Assembly: GCA_036346225.1 (NCBI GenBank)
Contig: JARFIW010001483.1
Location: 763,543 to 827,542, forward strand
Source: Platerodrilus igneus
Lineage: Eukaryota; Arthropoda; Insecta; Coleoptera; Lycidae
DNA length: 64,000 nucleotides
Direction of reading: 5' to 3'
The translations under genes and the position numbers were made by a program. Shown piece after piece: positions 32,828-44,619 of this stretch (within the stretch, counting starts at the first letter, position 1; each line of letters starts with the position of its first letter). The notes beneath the pieces are model-generated. The model did no database searches and had not been told where the DNA came from. It was given only the letters and a program-made list of their open reading frames with translations.

Positions 32828-34442
32828 TACTAAGATAGTATGGTTATTTAGGGTTTATAGGGTCACAAGGGTAGTATACTTCATGTAAACAACATCGAAG
32901 TCAAGGAAACTTAAACATTTGAATCATAAAATTATACAATTCGTTAATTATGCAAAAAGCAAATATCAAATACACTGTATAAAATCTACAATTAACTTTA
33001 GTCAATAAAAGGAAGCTCTTTTTTTAATAATTTAACCACATTTAGTAGAATAAATAACTCTAGACGCAATCCGACTCATTTTAGAAACAAGAATACAGTC
33101 AGAAACTTTAAATAAATACAAATTAGAAGTATCTAAAGTCAAACAAACATGAAACGAATTTTTTAAACTCGACGCATTAATGTAAGAAGTCAATAAAAAC
33201 GCATCTAATTTACGTCATCTGTTAAAGAATCCCATTATAAAATTTGCCTACGTGATCTTTTTAAAAGTAAACTCGACAAATTTGAATAATATCCAGCATA
33301 TGAGGAAAACAAAATATGTAATCATACGTTTTTGGTATACGTGACAAGTTTAAAATAATAGCTAATAATTTCCTATACAAAATACGAAAACCCGATATTG
33401 AACAGTACAAAGTACCATAGCCAGCGAACTCCACAATGTAAAGCTTTGATGTCTACGTGATTTGGGAAGCATTGCAACAAAATTTAGGATAGGTAACTTT
33501 ATGTAAAATTTGAAGGCTTTCACGATTAGTCAAGTGCAATGCCTCCACTATGCTCAAACAACAAAGATAACACGGTCAGCCAATGACAGCACGTGGAAGG
33601 GCTTGCTTTTATATATTACACCAAGCGGGTAATGAGCAGTCTCTTTGTAGCTGAAGCACAAAATGTACTAGTTTGAACAAAAGTACTACACAAAATTTAA
33701 GTGTGAAATTAAACCACGATTTATAAGTGCAGGTTAAGAATTAAAAATTTCTAGTAACGTTCAAATATACAAGTTCGCCGTCGACATAAGACGTAAGTCC
33801 AAATTTTAATTAAGGTAAACATGATCTTTAACATTTATTAACTTAGGGCACTGAGAAAATCTACTAACAATATACTGAGAGATTTACTAAGTGATTCAAT
33901 AAACAATTCACGAAACAAATTCAATAAGAAATCTAAAGTAAAAATTCAATACTACAAGTAACAGATATAATAAAGGGGAAAATTTTTTGATGAATGCATA
34001 GAAATTATGAAGGGTCATTGAACGTTCAACGAAAGTTCCAATATATTACAGAGTTATTTTTGCTGGCTTTATATTTTAATAGGGTTATAATTTGGTGATG
34101 AACAGATTTATATTTTTACTTTGATTCGAGGGTATTAAATAGCAAATAATATTATGAAGGTTGTAGAAGAGCAAATTGTACATATTTCTTGGTTTATTAT
34201 ACAAAATTTTGGTTGTTTTGTTTATCTTATTTAAGTACGAAGTGTTAGGGAGAAAAAGGGGGTAAATATTTTTGTGTTATTGTATCATTGTGTGTGTGTG
34301 GGGCTGAACTGAGCTAGTCGAGGCATAAATATAATTATGTGAAATTTAAAATTTATTCTAGACTATTTAGGAACACAGAGCGCGGTGGTGAGCAGCAGGC
34401 AACTGAGCATTAAATACATTGAAGTACGGCGATATCATAGCA
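32828..34442 (+). repeat. LTR-like block b, head-to-tail with block a
   Basis: It starts about 10 bp after block a and ends TATCATAGCA, the exact complement of the TGCTATGATA that begins block a. Shared landmarks in the same order include AATTAACTTTAGTCAATAAAAG-like, CTACGTGAT, AACTTAGGGC, TTATTTTTGCTGGCTTTA and AACTGAGCTAGTCGA. Divergence between a and b is substantial, so they did not arise in one recent event. Confidence 0.65.
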
Positions 34443-34579
34443 ATATACATGGTTTGTTACAGTTCCGACTACAAATAAACCTGCTATACAGCGGGGCCTT
34501 TTAAATCAAACAAATCTGTATGCACTCTAATGCAATTAACTTAAAGTTACAATAATATAATTTCAAATTTTATAAAAAT

Positions 34580-35180
34580 TTAAATTTTAAGCTTTTCGCA
34601 TCTTCTTGAATATTGATTCAATATTTTTTTATCGTGTATACTTACATAAAGAGGAGACACACCAATCATTTTTAAAGGACCATAGAATATAACTGTTTTA
34701 TTTACAATGCACACTTCTCTCTTCGCCGGCCACTGAAAGCTTTCCATATTCTGCTTAAAAAAGGTGATTTTATAATCTATATCAGATGTTTTTTCAACAA
34801 TTCTTCCGATGTACCAGCCTTCATCATAATATAATAGCATAGTATTTTTCTACATGAACTTTAAGTTTACTTGGCTTTTCTTTCAGATTATTCTGACTTC
34901 CCTGTTGTACTCTAATACTCCTGCTCCAACTAAGTTTTTTCTTGTTTTCAATAAAAAGCCAGCAAAGGACTGATTTCTTAACTATTTTTATTGTACTGTT
35001 GGATGCGATTTTGATAAATGATGATAATCGAATGTCCTTATCTATTTGTTTATATTCAGAAGAGTGAGAATAATCCTTCAGTAAGATGTCACTGTCGACT
35101 TTGCCAATTTTGTCTTGAATAAACTTTTCTGTTCTGCTTTCAATGTTCTTTGATGATGAACATTTTGCTTGAGAAGGCAA
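34580..35180 (-). pseudogene. Element 2 protein with Tudor-like segment
   Basis: Two overlapping minus-strand frames make one gene. The N-terminal part from 35180 is Ser/Lys-rich and ends KVHVEKYYA; a 1-bp shift near 34835 leads into LLYYDEGWYIGRIVEK, YKITFFKQNMESFQWP, CIVNKTVIFYGPLKMIG and a basic tail. This aligns block by block with the C-terminal module of the element 1 protein (ENYYAICYELRWYIGRV, KVKFLKAELDEFVWP, GPLLLIG). More decayed homologous sequence may extend upstream to about 35450. I cannot name the family; a role in target or chromatin binding during transposition would be a guess. Confidence 0.6.
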
Positions 35181-35969
35181 GTTACTTTTTTCATTTAATT
35201 TTCATATCTTTTGAGTCTTCAATATCCTGATTACTTGAAATATCTTTAGGTTTATAGGACATTTGTTGCTAATAAAGGTCTGAAAAATTTTCAATTCCTA
35301 CTCTTTTTAATTCATCTTGTTGCGGCATTTAAAGCTTGAACGCATATAACTTTCTCAATTTCATTCTCCTGTATGATGTCAGGTTGCTCGGAAGATGCAC
35401 CAGCACCCAAACGGATGTTTATCGCCCTAGGAAATGTATTGGTGTTTTAGGTCAGTGGAAATATTTTGTAATATCTGTATTTTTTTAATCCTTGACATTA
35501 TGTCCTTTGAACTGAAGTTTACGATAGTAGAAAAAGTTGACGTCAAACTTCTCGTGGATCAAAAAATTTGCTGACAGAATTGGCTGCTCATCAACCATGG
35601 TACGAAGTTTTGATAATCTAAACTTCCTTGCACCACTTTTTGTGCTAAAAAGCCTAATGTGCGCACGTTGATTTTTATTGATAGGAATGCATTTAAGGCG
35701 ATGAAATTATCCTGAAGACTGAATCCGTTTTGTAGCAACCAAGTACGCCATACTCTTAAACCGAAAACTACCTTTCATGCTAAAGTAAGCCATACCTTCA
35801 TATTTAACATTGCAAATAAGTAGTAATTAAAATAAATCTCCATAAATATACTTACCTACAAATGTTTGCAAATATTTGATTCAACCATTAATTTATACAT
35901 TACACATTAACCTCCACACATCACGTCATGAGAAAGAATATGGCGGCACTAACATACGAAGCCGGTACG

Positions 35970-36190
35970 AAAATACAAGTGAATACTAGTTATTACAGGT
36001 GCTTATTTGTGATTACAGATAAATACAAGTAATTACAGGTGATTACATGAGATTACAATTGATTATATGTGATTATAGGTAATTACAAGTGATTACAGCT
36101 AATTACAATTGATTACATGGAATTACAAGTGATTACCGATGATTACAAGTGATTACAGCAAGCGTATACAATGAATACAGTCAATTACTA
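35970..36190. repeat. Right subterminal decamer array of element 2
   Basis: Roughly twenty tandem units at about 10-bp spacing (ATTACAAGTG, ATTACAGGTG, ATTACAATTG, ATTACATGGA and variants) run up to the terminal ACCCCTCG. The array is about twice as long as the left one and reads in the same direction. Confidence 0.8.
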
Positions 36191-36198
36191 ACCCCTCG

Positions 36199-36206
36199 AG
36201 TACAAC
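36199..36206. repeat. Right 8-bp target-site duplication of element 2
   Basis: AGTACAAC, identical to 29731-29738, directly follows the ACCCCTCG terminus. Confidence 0.85.
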
Positions 36207-38050
36207 ACACGGAAAACAGTACTAAAGAGGTACGTGAAAAACGGGACAAATTATTTCAAAGCAGTAAGTACTGTATTGCTCAAAGCAGTATGCCTGGTCA
36301 CATTAGTTCTAAGTTGAACGAGATAAATCTTTTATTAGTATTAACCTGTTCACTATTCATCCCTTTAGCACCAATATAAACGACATAGTTTAAAAGTTGC
36401 TAGGCGTGTGGTGAATATATCAGATTTTACTTAATTCATCAGCAACGACTTTTCTCCGACACACAAGGAAGAGCACAAATTTAAAATTACATTTTTTTAA
36501 AGAAATAGTATAAATGGTGTAACTTATATAACTTATAATAATCTAGATAAAAGTACATTGAGTAGTTCTTCTTATTAGCAAATAAATAAATTATTTGATT
36601 ATGCAATCTGTCATAGAATTTATAAAAACTTTTTAACACGGTGATAATACTTACGTACCAGAACAAAGACGTTTTGAGCGCCGGCGCCCCCATACACACT
36701 TTAATAAGGTATTCATATCATAAAGTACCTATATAAATAACACATACATAAGTTAAAAGCAAATAAAACTATTTTCACAAAATAATTGTTTAACATTGTA
36801 ACATTCATGCTGTACATACTTATTAGCTCAATAATTTTTAATTATCATAAAAGATTATCACAGAAAACATGAAAAAATTAAATTATTTTGTATGAATTTT
36901 TAGTTAATAAATTTAACTTTACGTGCTTTGCGTTTTGCAAATTCCCTATTAAATTTTCAACATTTAAGGCATGTGACATTTCAGAATTAGTAGAAACGAT
37001 AGCCAAATTTGTTAATTGGTCCTGAAGCATGGAACTCGTTAAATAATTTTGGGTCTGGTGTACAATACGTGAGCTATTAAAAATAACTAAAAATTTTCAG
37101 TAAATTTTGTTTAATTAAATTCCAAAATCTGGGACTACTTACTGAAATGTTACACGAGCGTGAATGGTCGCTAAATATACAATGCGCTCTTGATACTATT
37201 AGAATAATAACCTCATCTTGTGTAATCTTTGACATTTGGAAGAGCTTTTAACATTGGCACTTTTTAGTCGGAACAATAATATAAAATTATAATTTAAATA
37301 TCAAGGCACACCACAACAAATAAGGCTTTCAAGGAGTGATTCGTAAACACATTGTAAGTTTTTGTACAGGTCATTGGCATAGCATAGTTTGTGAAAAAAT
37401 AATGGCTGCATTCAGTTCAATCTTTCGCTCTGACATTGTCGATCTTTTTTCAGTATTGCTAATATGAAAGCAGTTTTGCAGGTTCTTAGGTGGAAACACG
37501 GATAGCACTTGTAAGTTAAAAACAAATGCAGCAGACCAGAAAATTAAATGTTATTTAGAAACAGATAGTTTTTGCAGATTTTGTACATGTGATTTGGTTT
37601 CTTCTTTAAAATAAATCTGTAATCTTTATCGAGCAATAGTGTTACACTATTGTAATGTTAAGCTCTTCAACTAACAACAACCACACAAACTTCATAATAA
37701 TTAAATGTCAAACATGCGAATTCGTGCAGTTCCCAATTGAGTTGCAGTAATTGTTCTGCTATAGCGATATATATTTCGCAGTTGCTGTTTATGTTTTTAC
37801 TTAATATTCGTTTATCTTATTAACTATTTCAAAGTATTTTGCAAAATAAATGAATTACAGAACATTATTTGCATGTGTGCGTGCATTGTGCAAATTCTCA
37901 TCAACATTGATATATTCAGTATTTTTGACGCAACAAAGCCATTACATTATTGTAGGAGACTTACAACAAAATGGCTTTATACAGCATAATCATAGATGTA
38001 TTGCTAGGATATGCTGCGGTTCTATGCAGTTAGTGTTGGACCCATCTTCG
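36207..38050. other. AT-rich noncoding DNA
   Basis: No gene is recognisable. Near the left edge, CAAAGCAGTA occurs at 36257-36266 and 36281-36290. The longer TTGCTCAAAGCAGTA at 36276 also occurs left of element 2 at 29710. The short frames at 36487-36699 (-) and 37850-38068 (+) have no motif. Confidence 0.45.
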
Positions 38051-38460
38051 ATTATTTTGTTTTGGTAGTAAAACATTGCGCCTAGTAACCTAGATCAAAA
38101 CCTCAACACTATTTTCACACATGTACCTAACTGATTATTTTATATTAGTAGTAAAACGTTACGACTACTAACGTAAGTTGAAACCTTAACACTATTTTCA
38201 CCCAACATTATTATCGCACATCTACCGTTTGATTATTTTTGTCTTAGTAGTAAAATATTTTTGACTACTAATATAAGTTGAAACCTCAAGAATACTTATG
38301 CCTCAACACTATTTTCGCACACGTACCAGGTCGTTTATTTTCGTCTTAGTAGTAAAACATTTCAACTACTAACCTAAGTTGAAACCTCAATACTATTTTC
38401 GCTTCAACACTATTTCCGCACATGTATCGTTAGATTATTTCTGTCTTAGTAGTAAAAAAT
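38050..38460. repeat. Tandem repeat, ~100-bp unit, about 5 copies
   Basis: Units containing TTAGTAGTAAAACATT, CTACTAACCTAAGTTGAAAC and CAACACTATTTTCGCACA recur at 38063, 38145, 38244, 38345 and 38446. The period is 99-101 bp except for the first copy. It has no open frame. Confidence 0.85.
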
Positions 38461-38499
38461 AAATAAAGGCTACAACCGTCGATGAAACCCATCTGAGTC

Positions 38500-40345
38500 A
38501 TTAGATCTATTGCAGAACTAATGGAATATATCAAATACTAGGTTGAAACATTCGGCAAACTTATACCTTGCTTTTGTGGTGTGGTGCTGATGTTAAGTTT
38601 CAAAAATGTAAAACAATAATTGGGCTGTAACTCTCAATAAAACTCACCTAAGGCATCAGAACTATTGTAAAACTCTAGAAATATGGCATAAAATGGGTTA
38701 AACAAAGCCAATAATAGGTACTTTATTGTAGTGCAGTGCTGAAATTAAGATTCAATAACGTTACAAAAAAAATAGGGTTGGGAGCTATTGTTGAAATCCC
38801 ACTCGAATCATCAGAAGTATGACTGAACTAATGGAATATATCAAAAAGTGAGTTGAAAAATCTGGTAACTTAGTTACTTTACTCTTGTGGTGCAGTGCTG
38901 ATGTTAAGTTTCAAAAGTGTTAAAAGATAAAGAAAAACTCAAGCTATTGATAAAACCCACCTGAATCATCAAAACTAATGGAATATACCAAAAAGTAGGT
39001 TGAAAATACGGCAAACTGTAATATTTCTTTAGTGCGGTGCTGATATTGTTTCCAAAATGTTATAAAAAATAAAGACCAAACTATTGATGAAACCTACTTG
39101 AATCGTCAGAACTAATGGAATATATTACAAGTAGGTTGGAAAGTCTGGCAAACGGGTACTTCACTCTTGTGCTGTCGTTCTGATGTTAAGCTTCATAAAT
39201 CTTAAAAAAACAGAGAGAGATTGGAACTCTCAATAAAATCTATCTAGAGATATGGCGAAAAATAGGTTGAAAAAGCCGTCCAACTGGTACTTTACTTTTG
39301 TGGTGCGGGACTGAAGTTACAAGTCGAAATGTTAAAAAAGAAATAAAGATGGAACTATAGATAAAATCCACTTGAGTTTTCATAACTATTGAAGAATTTA
39401 TGGAATACACCAAAATGTAGGTTGAAAAATACGACAAACTGGAACTTTACTCTTGTGGTGCATTGCTGCAGTTAAGATTTAAATATGTTAAAATAATAAA
39501 TAAAAGCTGTAACTCTTGATGAGACCCACTATGTCATCGGAACAATTGTAGAACAATAGGAATAACTTAAAAGTAGGTTGAAAAAGCATGCAGAATGATA
39601 CTTTATCCTTGTGATGTGGTGCCGATGTTTAGTTTCAAAAATGTTAAAAGATAGAGAAAGATGTGGATTGTTAACCAAATCATTAAAAAACAGTCAAATT
39701 AATTTATTACCGTATTTATATATAACTGAATCAAGAAGTAAGTTATTTAGTTTTAACAACATAACTTCAACAAACTTTCATTATGATGGTATGTTCACAA
39801 CTACACCAATTGCAGTTTGATACTTAATAAAACTAGTAATGTAACTTTGTAACTATTATGTGGATAATTAAACGTAAAATAAAAAGGAAATAATGTTGTA
39901 AATCACACAAAAGGCTGGATCTATCTATGAATCCCACCTATGTTTTCAGACCTATTGTAAAACTATAGGAATATACCAAGAAGTAAGTTGAAAAATGCGT
40001 ACAGCTTCTACTTTACTCTTGTTGTGTGGTGTTGGTGTTAAGTTTCGTAAATAAAACCCCCCTAACTTGTCAAAACTATGTAGAATTATAGAAATAGGGA
40101 AAGAATACGTGGAAAAATCCGGTAAACTTTTACTTTATTCTTGTGGTGCGACCTGAAGTTAAGATTCAAAAATGTTAAAGTAAATAAAGACTGGAACTAG
40201 CAATGCAACACACATGAGTCATCTGAACTATTGCAGAAGTAATGGAATATATTAAAAAGAAGCTTGACAAAGTTTGCAAACTGATACTTTACTATTGTGG
40301 TGCAGTTCGGTGCTGTCGTACAGTTTCAGAAATTGTTTAAAAACA
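38500..40345. repeat. Diverged satellite-like repeat, ~155-bp unit, about 11 copies
   Basis: The order ATCATCAGAACTATTG, TGGAATATATCAAAAAGTAG, GTTGAAAAATACGGCAAACT, TTTACTCTTGTGGTGCAGTG, CTGATGTTAAGTTTCAAAAA recurs throughout. The GTTGAAA landmark falls near 38542, 38694, 38851, 38998, 39133, 39263, 39418, 39575, 39985 and 40260. A non-repeat stretch of about 240 bp interrupts at 39660-39900. Units differ by many substitutions and small deletions, so the array is old. Confidence 0.85.
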
Positions 40346-40904
40346 ATTAGAAAGTAAAATGCATCAGGAATTGTGGAACTATTAGATCTTGTGCTCGAAA
40401 GAACTTTATGAGAAGTTGCAGTGCTATAACAAGTTTGCATCTCATGCTTTGAATTTTGCAATTTTATTAATTAATTTGGCGGTACCATTTATATAACCTT
40501 TTGGTAAATGTAAACCTGTTGTGTGTGCAAATAGAACTATTGTTAATACTTGCGGTGCTAGAAAATGAGATGCTAGCTTTGATGCACTACCATCAACACA
40601 GTTTTAGATTGCAGTATGTGTAACAGAACGTTATTTATCAAGCTTTCAAAATGTTCAAGACAACCTTACAGCCTATCAAATGTGTACTTCAGAGTGTGAT
40701 TTGTTTTTCAAACGCTAGAGATATGCCATCAAGTGAAATTTATTATGAAAATTCTAAGGTTTAAGGTGAATGTACAATCAGTGACAGTAGGGTTAGAAAA
40801 TGGGGTCGGATGTTTAATTCAGAATAAAAGAATGTGCATGATGAAGTGAGAAATGGGGACAATCTGTGGTGAATACTACATTATTGCACAATGTATATAA
40901 ATCT
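40346..40904. other. Noncoding DNA between satellite and SINEs
   Basis: No recognisable gene; short frames only, one of them overlapping the end of the 155-bp repeat. Confidence 0.4.
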
Positions 40905-41210
40905 AGGCAACTCTGTGGCATAGTAGGTATGTGCGTGACTACTATGCCGAAGGTTCCGGGTTCGAATCCTGACACGGTGTGCTTGAAAAATGTAAGGCAA
41001 GCATTTTTTACAAAAATGCGCCTTCGTTCGGATGAGAGGTAAAATGCAGGTCCTGTGTGTGAGTGTTGTCATGCACATTAAAGATCCCTACCTTGCTTGG
41101 AACATCAAGGGTTTGGCAAAATTCAAAATTTCCAAGTAAAAAACTCGCTTCCTGGCTATTGTAGTACCTTTGTGTGGAGCATTGGAAAATCAAACGTAGT
41201 GTCTATAAAG
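40905..41210 (+). mobile_element. tRNA-derived SINE, copy 1
   Basis: An RNA polymerase III promoter is evident. The A box TGGCATAGTAGG is at 40916-40927 and the B box GGTTCGAATCC at 40959-40969, with tRNA-like spacing (43 bp start to start). The body runs past TTCGTTCGGATGA, GTAAAATGCAGG, CTTGCTTGGAACA and GCATTGGAAAATCAAA, and is repeated in copy 2. The head does not fold as a complete functional tRNA gene by inspection. No target duplication or clear tail is seen. Confidence 0.72.
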
Positions 41211-41289
41211 CTGCCTGCTAGGATCGTCGCTCCATAATTTCTAATCTCCTCTTAGAGTTTTCCGATATTTCATTGTCAACACTGTCTGA

Positions 41290-41595
41290 AATTTTTGGTG
41301 GCTTAGTTGGTGTGCATATGACTACTAAGTCCAAGGTCCCGGGTTCCAATCTTGACATGGTCTGCTTGATAAATGTTAGATGAGCATTTTTCACAAAAAT
41401 ACCACCCTCGTTCGGATGACAGGTAAAATGAAGGTTCTGCAGGTGTGTTGTTATGCACGTTATAGATCTCTATCTTGCTTGGAACAGCAAGTGTTTGGCA
41501 AAATCAAAAGTTTCCAGATAAAAAAAAACTTGCTTCCTGGCCAATGTAATACCTTTGGATGAAGCATTGGAAAATCAAATGTAGTGTCTGGAATT
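41290..41595 (+). mobile_element. tRNA-derived SINE, copy 2
   Basis: This is a diverged second copy of the preceding SINE in the same orientation. The A box is TGGCTTAGTTGG (41299-41310) and the B box is weakened, GGTTCCAATCT (41342-41352, two changes). The body words TTCGTTCGGATGA, GTAAAATGAAGG, CTTGCTTGGAACAGCAAG and GCATTGGAAAATCAAATG keep their order. Confidence 0.7.
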
Positions 41596-41909
41596 GTCGG
41601 TGATCAATGTAGGCATCGTAAGTTGTGTACAAGTTAGGTGCCTAAGATTCTCAGAGTTGTACAAAAGCAAGCGTCTTGAAAGTGCTTTGACGTTTCTTGG
41701 ACATTATCTTATAGAAGCAGATATATTGGTAGCCAAATGGAGACAAGACTTGAGTGGCCTACACTACACCTGAACTAAACAGATAATAATCACAGTGGCA
41801 ACCTGATGGTTCTCCAAAAACAAAAAAAAAGTCAAATTGACAATGTAGGTAAGAAAACTTGTGTATAGCATATTCTGGAACATACAAGGTATCCTTTTAG
41901 AGTTGTTTA

Positions 41910-43728
41910 TGTCAGGAGGCACAACAATAAATTCTGATTATTTGTTCTTCTTTGAATCGAGTACAACATTTTTTTGTATATGTCACGTACCTACTATCTA
42001 AGAAACCCCATGATTCTACGAAAACGTTATGCTGAAGACGAGATAATGTATGACTTGACTTCATGTCTTTTTGCAAGAGAAACAATATTAGCTTACACAG
42101 CATAATAATTTTTTATCTACTAAAAATTTGAGTACTTGTTGCAGATACACTATTGAAGATTATTGAGCATTTTCTACACCCAAAGAGGATGGGAAATAGA
42201 TGTTAAGGTCATTCAAGCTAGGTAAGAAAAGGCGTTCACAGCAAATTGGACAATATATTGTCACATTATTGGCCAGTTGTATAGTAATGACAGGAATAAA
42301 GCCATTAAACGAACAATGCATTGAATGGCAGTTACAGAGGGCATATTTAAGTGCGGCTTCAGCTTGTAGGTAAAATATGTGTTACTGAGACAATGCTGTG
42401 TAAAGCCGACGATATGATCTTTGATGTTGTACTTCTCTTAAAAGGATCAGTAACTTCTCTACTGGCACATTGCTGAACAATAATAACACATCAAAACTAA
42501 CTAGTAGATGTTGTGCTTGGACTCTTTCGATACTTAGCAGTTGAATAATATGCCCTACGTTTTTAAACTTATGAAGCTACAGTTTCAACAAGTGGCTGTA
42601 GGTATTGAACTAAGTACTTGGGCAGTGGTTGTAAGGTCTATCCTATTGAATTCAATGATTGGTTGAACTTATACTCCTTATTTGTAAATTTTGGGAAGAC
42701 ATATAGTTTTGGGTATCTTCTGATTTTTCTTGTGGAATTAGCTGTGTTGTTCCTCTTTGTTAACAAGAAATTCTTGATTTTTGTTTTTTTGTTGTTGGAT
42801 GTTAGATTGGTGTTGATAGGTTGGTATGCTTTATCATTAAGTAGAGCCTTTATTTTGTTGTGATAATCTTCCGCATTTATTATTATTGTTGTGTTCCCTT
42901 TATCCGCCGGTAGAATGATAACATCTTCATTCTGTAATATACTTTTGAACACAAACCATTCTTCTTTTGTAAGGTTTTTCTTTGGAAGACACCTTGGTAA
43001 TTTATTCAGCTGTGTTGTTGTCGAGCTTGTGAATTACTCCTTTTATACCAAATATAATTTCCCATACAAATTTTCGTGCTGGTGAAATGGCAAAATTAAA
43101 CCCTTTTGCAAAGATGATTTGTGTTGCATTGTTTATCAGATCGCTGGATAAATTTTGTACTATATTTGCGTGCACTATAATTTTGGTTTCCTGAATTTGC
43201 AATTTCTGTTGCTAGAGATGTAGAAACTTCTTTCCCACTTTGGAGTTGTCAGACTTGTCTTTGTTTCTGTTCCACACTCTGTCAGTTGGTTTATTTATGA
43301 TGTACCATAAGCTCGGATAAATTGCTTTACTCAAGCATAGGTGTAATTGTATCAATTTTTAGTAACCAATTCAGAATTCTGTGTGTATTATTCATAGCTT
43401 TCCTTGACAGTGCAAAGCTTCTTTGGAATATCTGTTTTGTTAACATAGGTTATTTTGTGGAAGGTTATCTCCATACATTTCGGTATGATGTTATTGTCTT
43501 TGCAAAGTGTAGAAAAATTATATCAAGTAGAAACTTACCTCTTATTGATTGTAGCTTCTTAAACATTCTGATTTGGAGGAACATATTCTCTCTGTAGAGT
43601 TCCATAATATTAATCTTCGAAGTTTTTGTGGATGTTGTCTGTTTCATCAATCTTTTGGGTATTCTTCCACATAGCTGGCTAGTTCTGAAGTAAACCATTG
43701 TCATTTTGGTAAGGTTTGGCAGAATCAC
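41910..43728 (-). pseudogene. Penelope-like element reverse transcriptase relic
   Basis: Read on the minus strand, the N-terminal region at 43728-43320 (MKQTTSTKTSKINIMELYREN, LHLCLSKAIYPSLW) leads to ATQIIFAKGFNFAISPARKF and KLDNNTAE. After a frame change comes the hallmark NEDVIILPADKGNTTIIIN with DYHNKIKALLNDKAYQPINT. Below 42640 it continues in shifting frames with a segment like LLVSFDVLLLFSNVPVEKLL. This order is that of Penelope-like RTs. The catalytic box and the GIY-YIG endonuclease are not clearly seen. Stops and shifts are frequent; it is a fossil. Confidence 0.72.
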
Positions 43729-43864
43729 ATCTGCCTTCTTCGGGGTCTATAGATTGAGTAGTTAGAGAAGAAGTGTTCTTTTGTTATTTTGTATATACTA
43801 CTTAGAGAAGCTCCGTTGCACTTGGTTGATTTTGGCTACAGCTCCGTATTATAAGTCCTGATAT

Positions 43865-44260
43865 AAAACAGAATAGAATAGAAATCATTTATTAAGTAAT
43901 AAATAAATTGTATTACATAAGTTAGTAACACCTACTTAATTGGTAATTTGCTAACATATCTGATTTTCACATATACCGTTTGTGCTACAATTGTTTTTTA
44001 CAGTCGAGTAGTTTATTGTATACCATTGATTTAAAAACTTGTGCAGAATCTATATCTAAAAGTAGATCTAGGTATTCATTGAAAATATGGGCGGTATTAT
44101 ATTTAAAAGAACTTTTTAATTTAATCAGCTTTGTGGCGAGGAATGTAAATGTTGGTAGATAGTGTTAAAGCTGGATTATTGCTTCCAAGTGTTAAGTTCT
44201 TTGTTAAGAATGCAAATTGAAATATAGAAATTACTCAGATGGTAGTATATATCATTAAGT
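43865..44260 (-). pseudogene. 3' fragment of a LINE
   Basis: On the minus strand, KLKSSFKYNTAHIFNEYLDL and FKSMVYNKLLDCKKQL form the short C-terminal signature seen at the end of many CR1/L2/Jockey-type ORF2 proteins. It is followed by a short 3' UTR with AATAAATGATTTC. Only the last ~100 residues are visible. Confidence 0.45.
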
Positions 44261-44619
44261 TTCCTCTAAAATAAAATGTATCCGTAAAAACTCCTGTATT
44301 ATTGTCGATTTACAGAATTAAGATGCATCAGCATAGCCAGTTATTTCAATTAAATTCAACATTTAGGACATTGCAGTTTTGTTAAACTTGAGTGATATTG
44401 TTTTACTAATAGTAGTATATACAAAACTGGTAATGAAGCAATACACGTTTCTAATACCAGTGGTGTAGTATAATATAGGCAGATGTGTACTCTTACTCAA
44501 TCAGTCAAAATTAGGCATTTCAAAAATTACTGTTAGCTTATTAATTTGAATTTCACTGATAGAAATTGTGTTAAATACAGTTAAATAATAATCAATGATG
44601 ATGATGTAGATCAGTGACT

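Larger units (their letters stand above)
29739..36198 (-). mobile_element. Element 2: DNA transposon with 8-bp TIR, 8-bp TSD and subterminal arrays
   Basis: The termini are CGAGGGGT (29739-29746) and ACCCCTCG (36191-36198), flanked by a perfect AGTACAAC duplication. Arrays of ATTACA-type decamers lie just inside both ends. The only coding remnant of its own is a minus-strand Tudor-like ORF (34580-35180) homologous to that of element 1. The transposase-like gene is absent, so this looks like a non-autonomous deletion derivative. Two LTR-like blocks (30872-34442) and a foldback repeat (30254-30692) account for much of its length and are probably later insertions. An 8-bp duplication is typical of hAT and P-type transposons among others; the superfamily is unresolved. 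Strand is set by the ORF. Confidence 0.78.

Noticed and set aside
40916..40990. Possible functional tRNA gene
   Set aside because: A and B boxes are present, but the flanking body is repeated in a second copy at 41290-41595 and no complete cloverleaf closes, so a SINE head is the better reading.
42618..43597. Several plus-strand frames with hydrophobic, membrane-like translations
   Set aside because: They are shadows of the Penelope-like RT coding strand; AT-rich complement gives Phe/Leu-rich translations.
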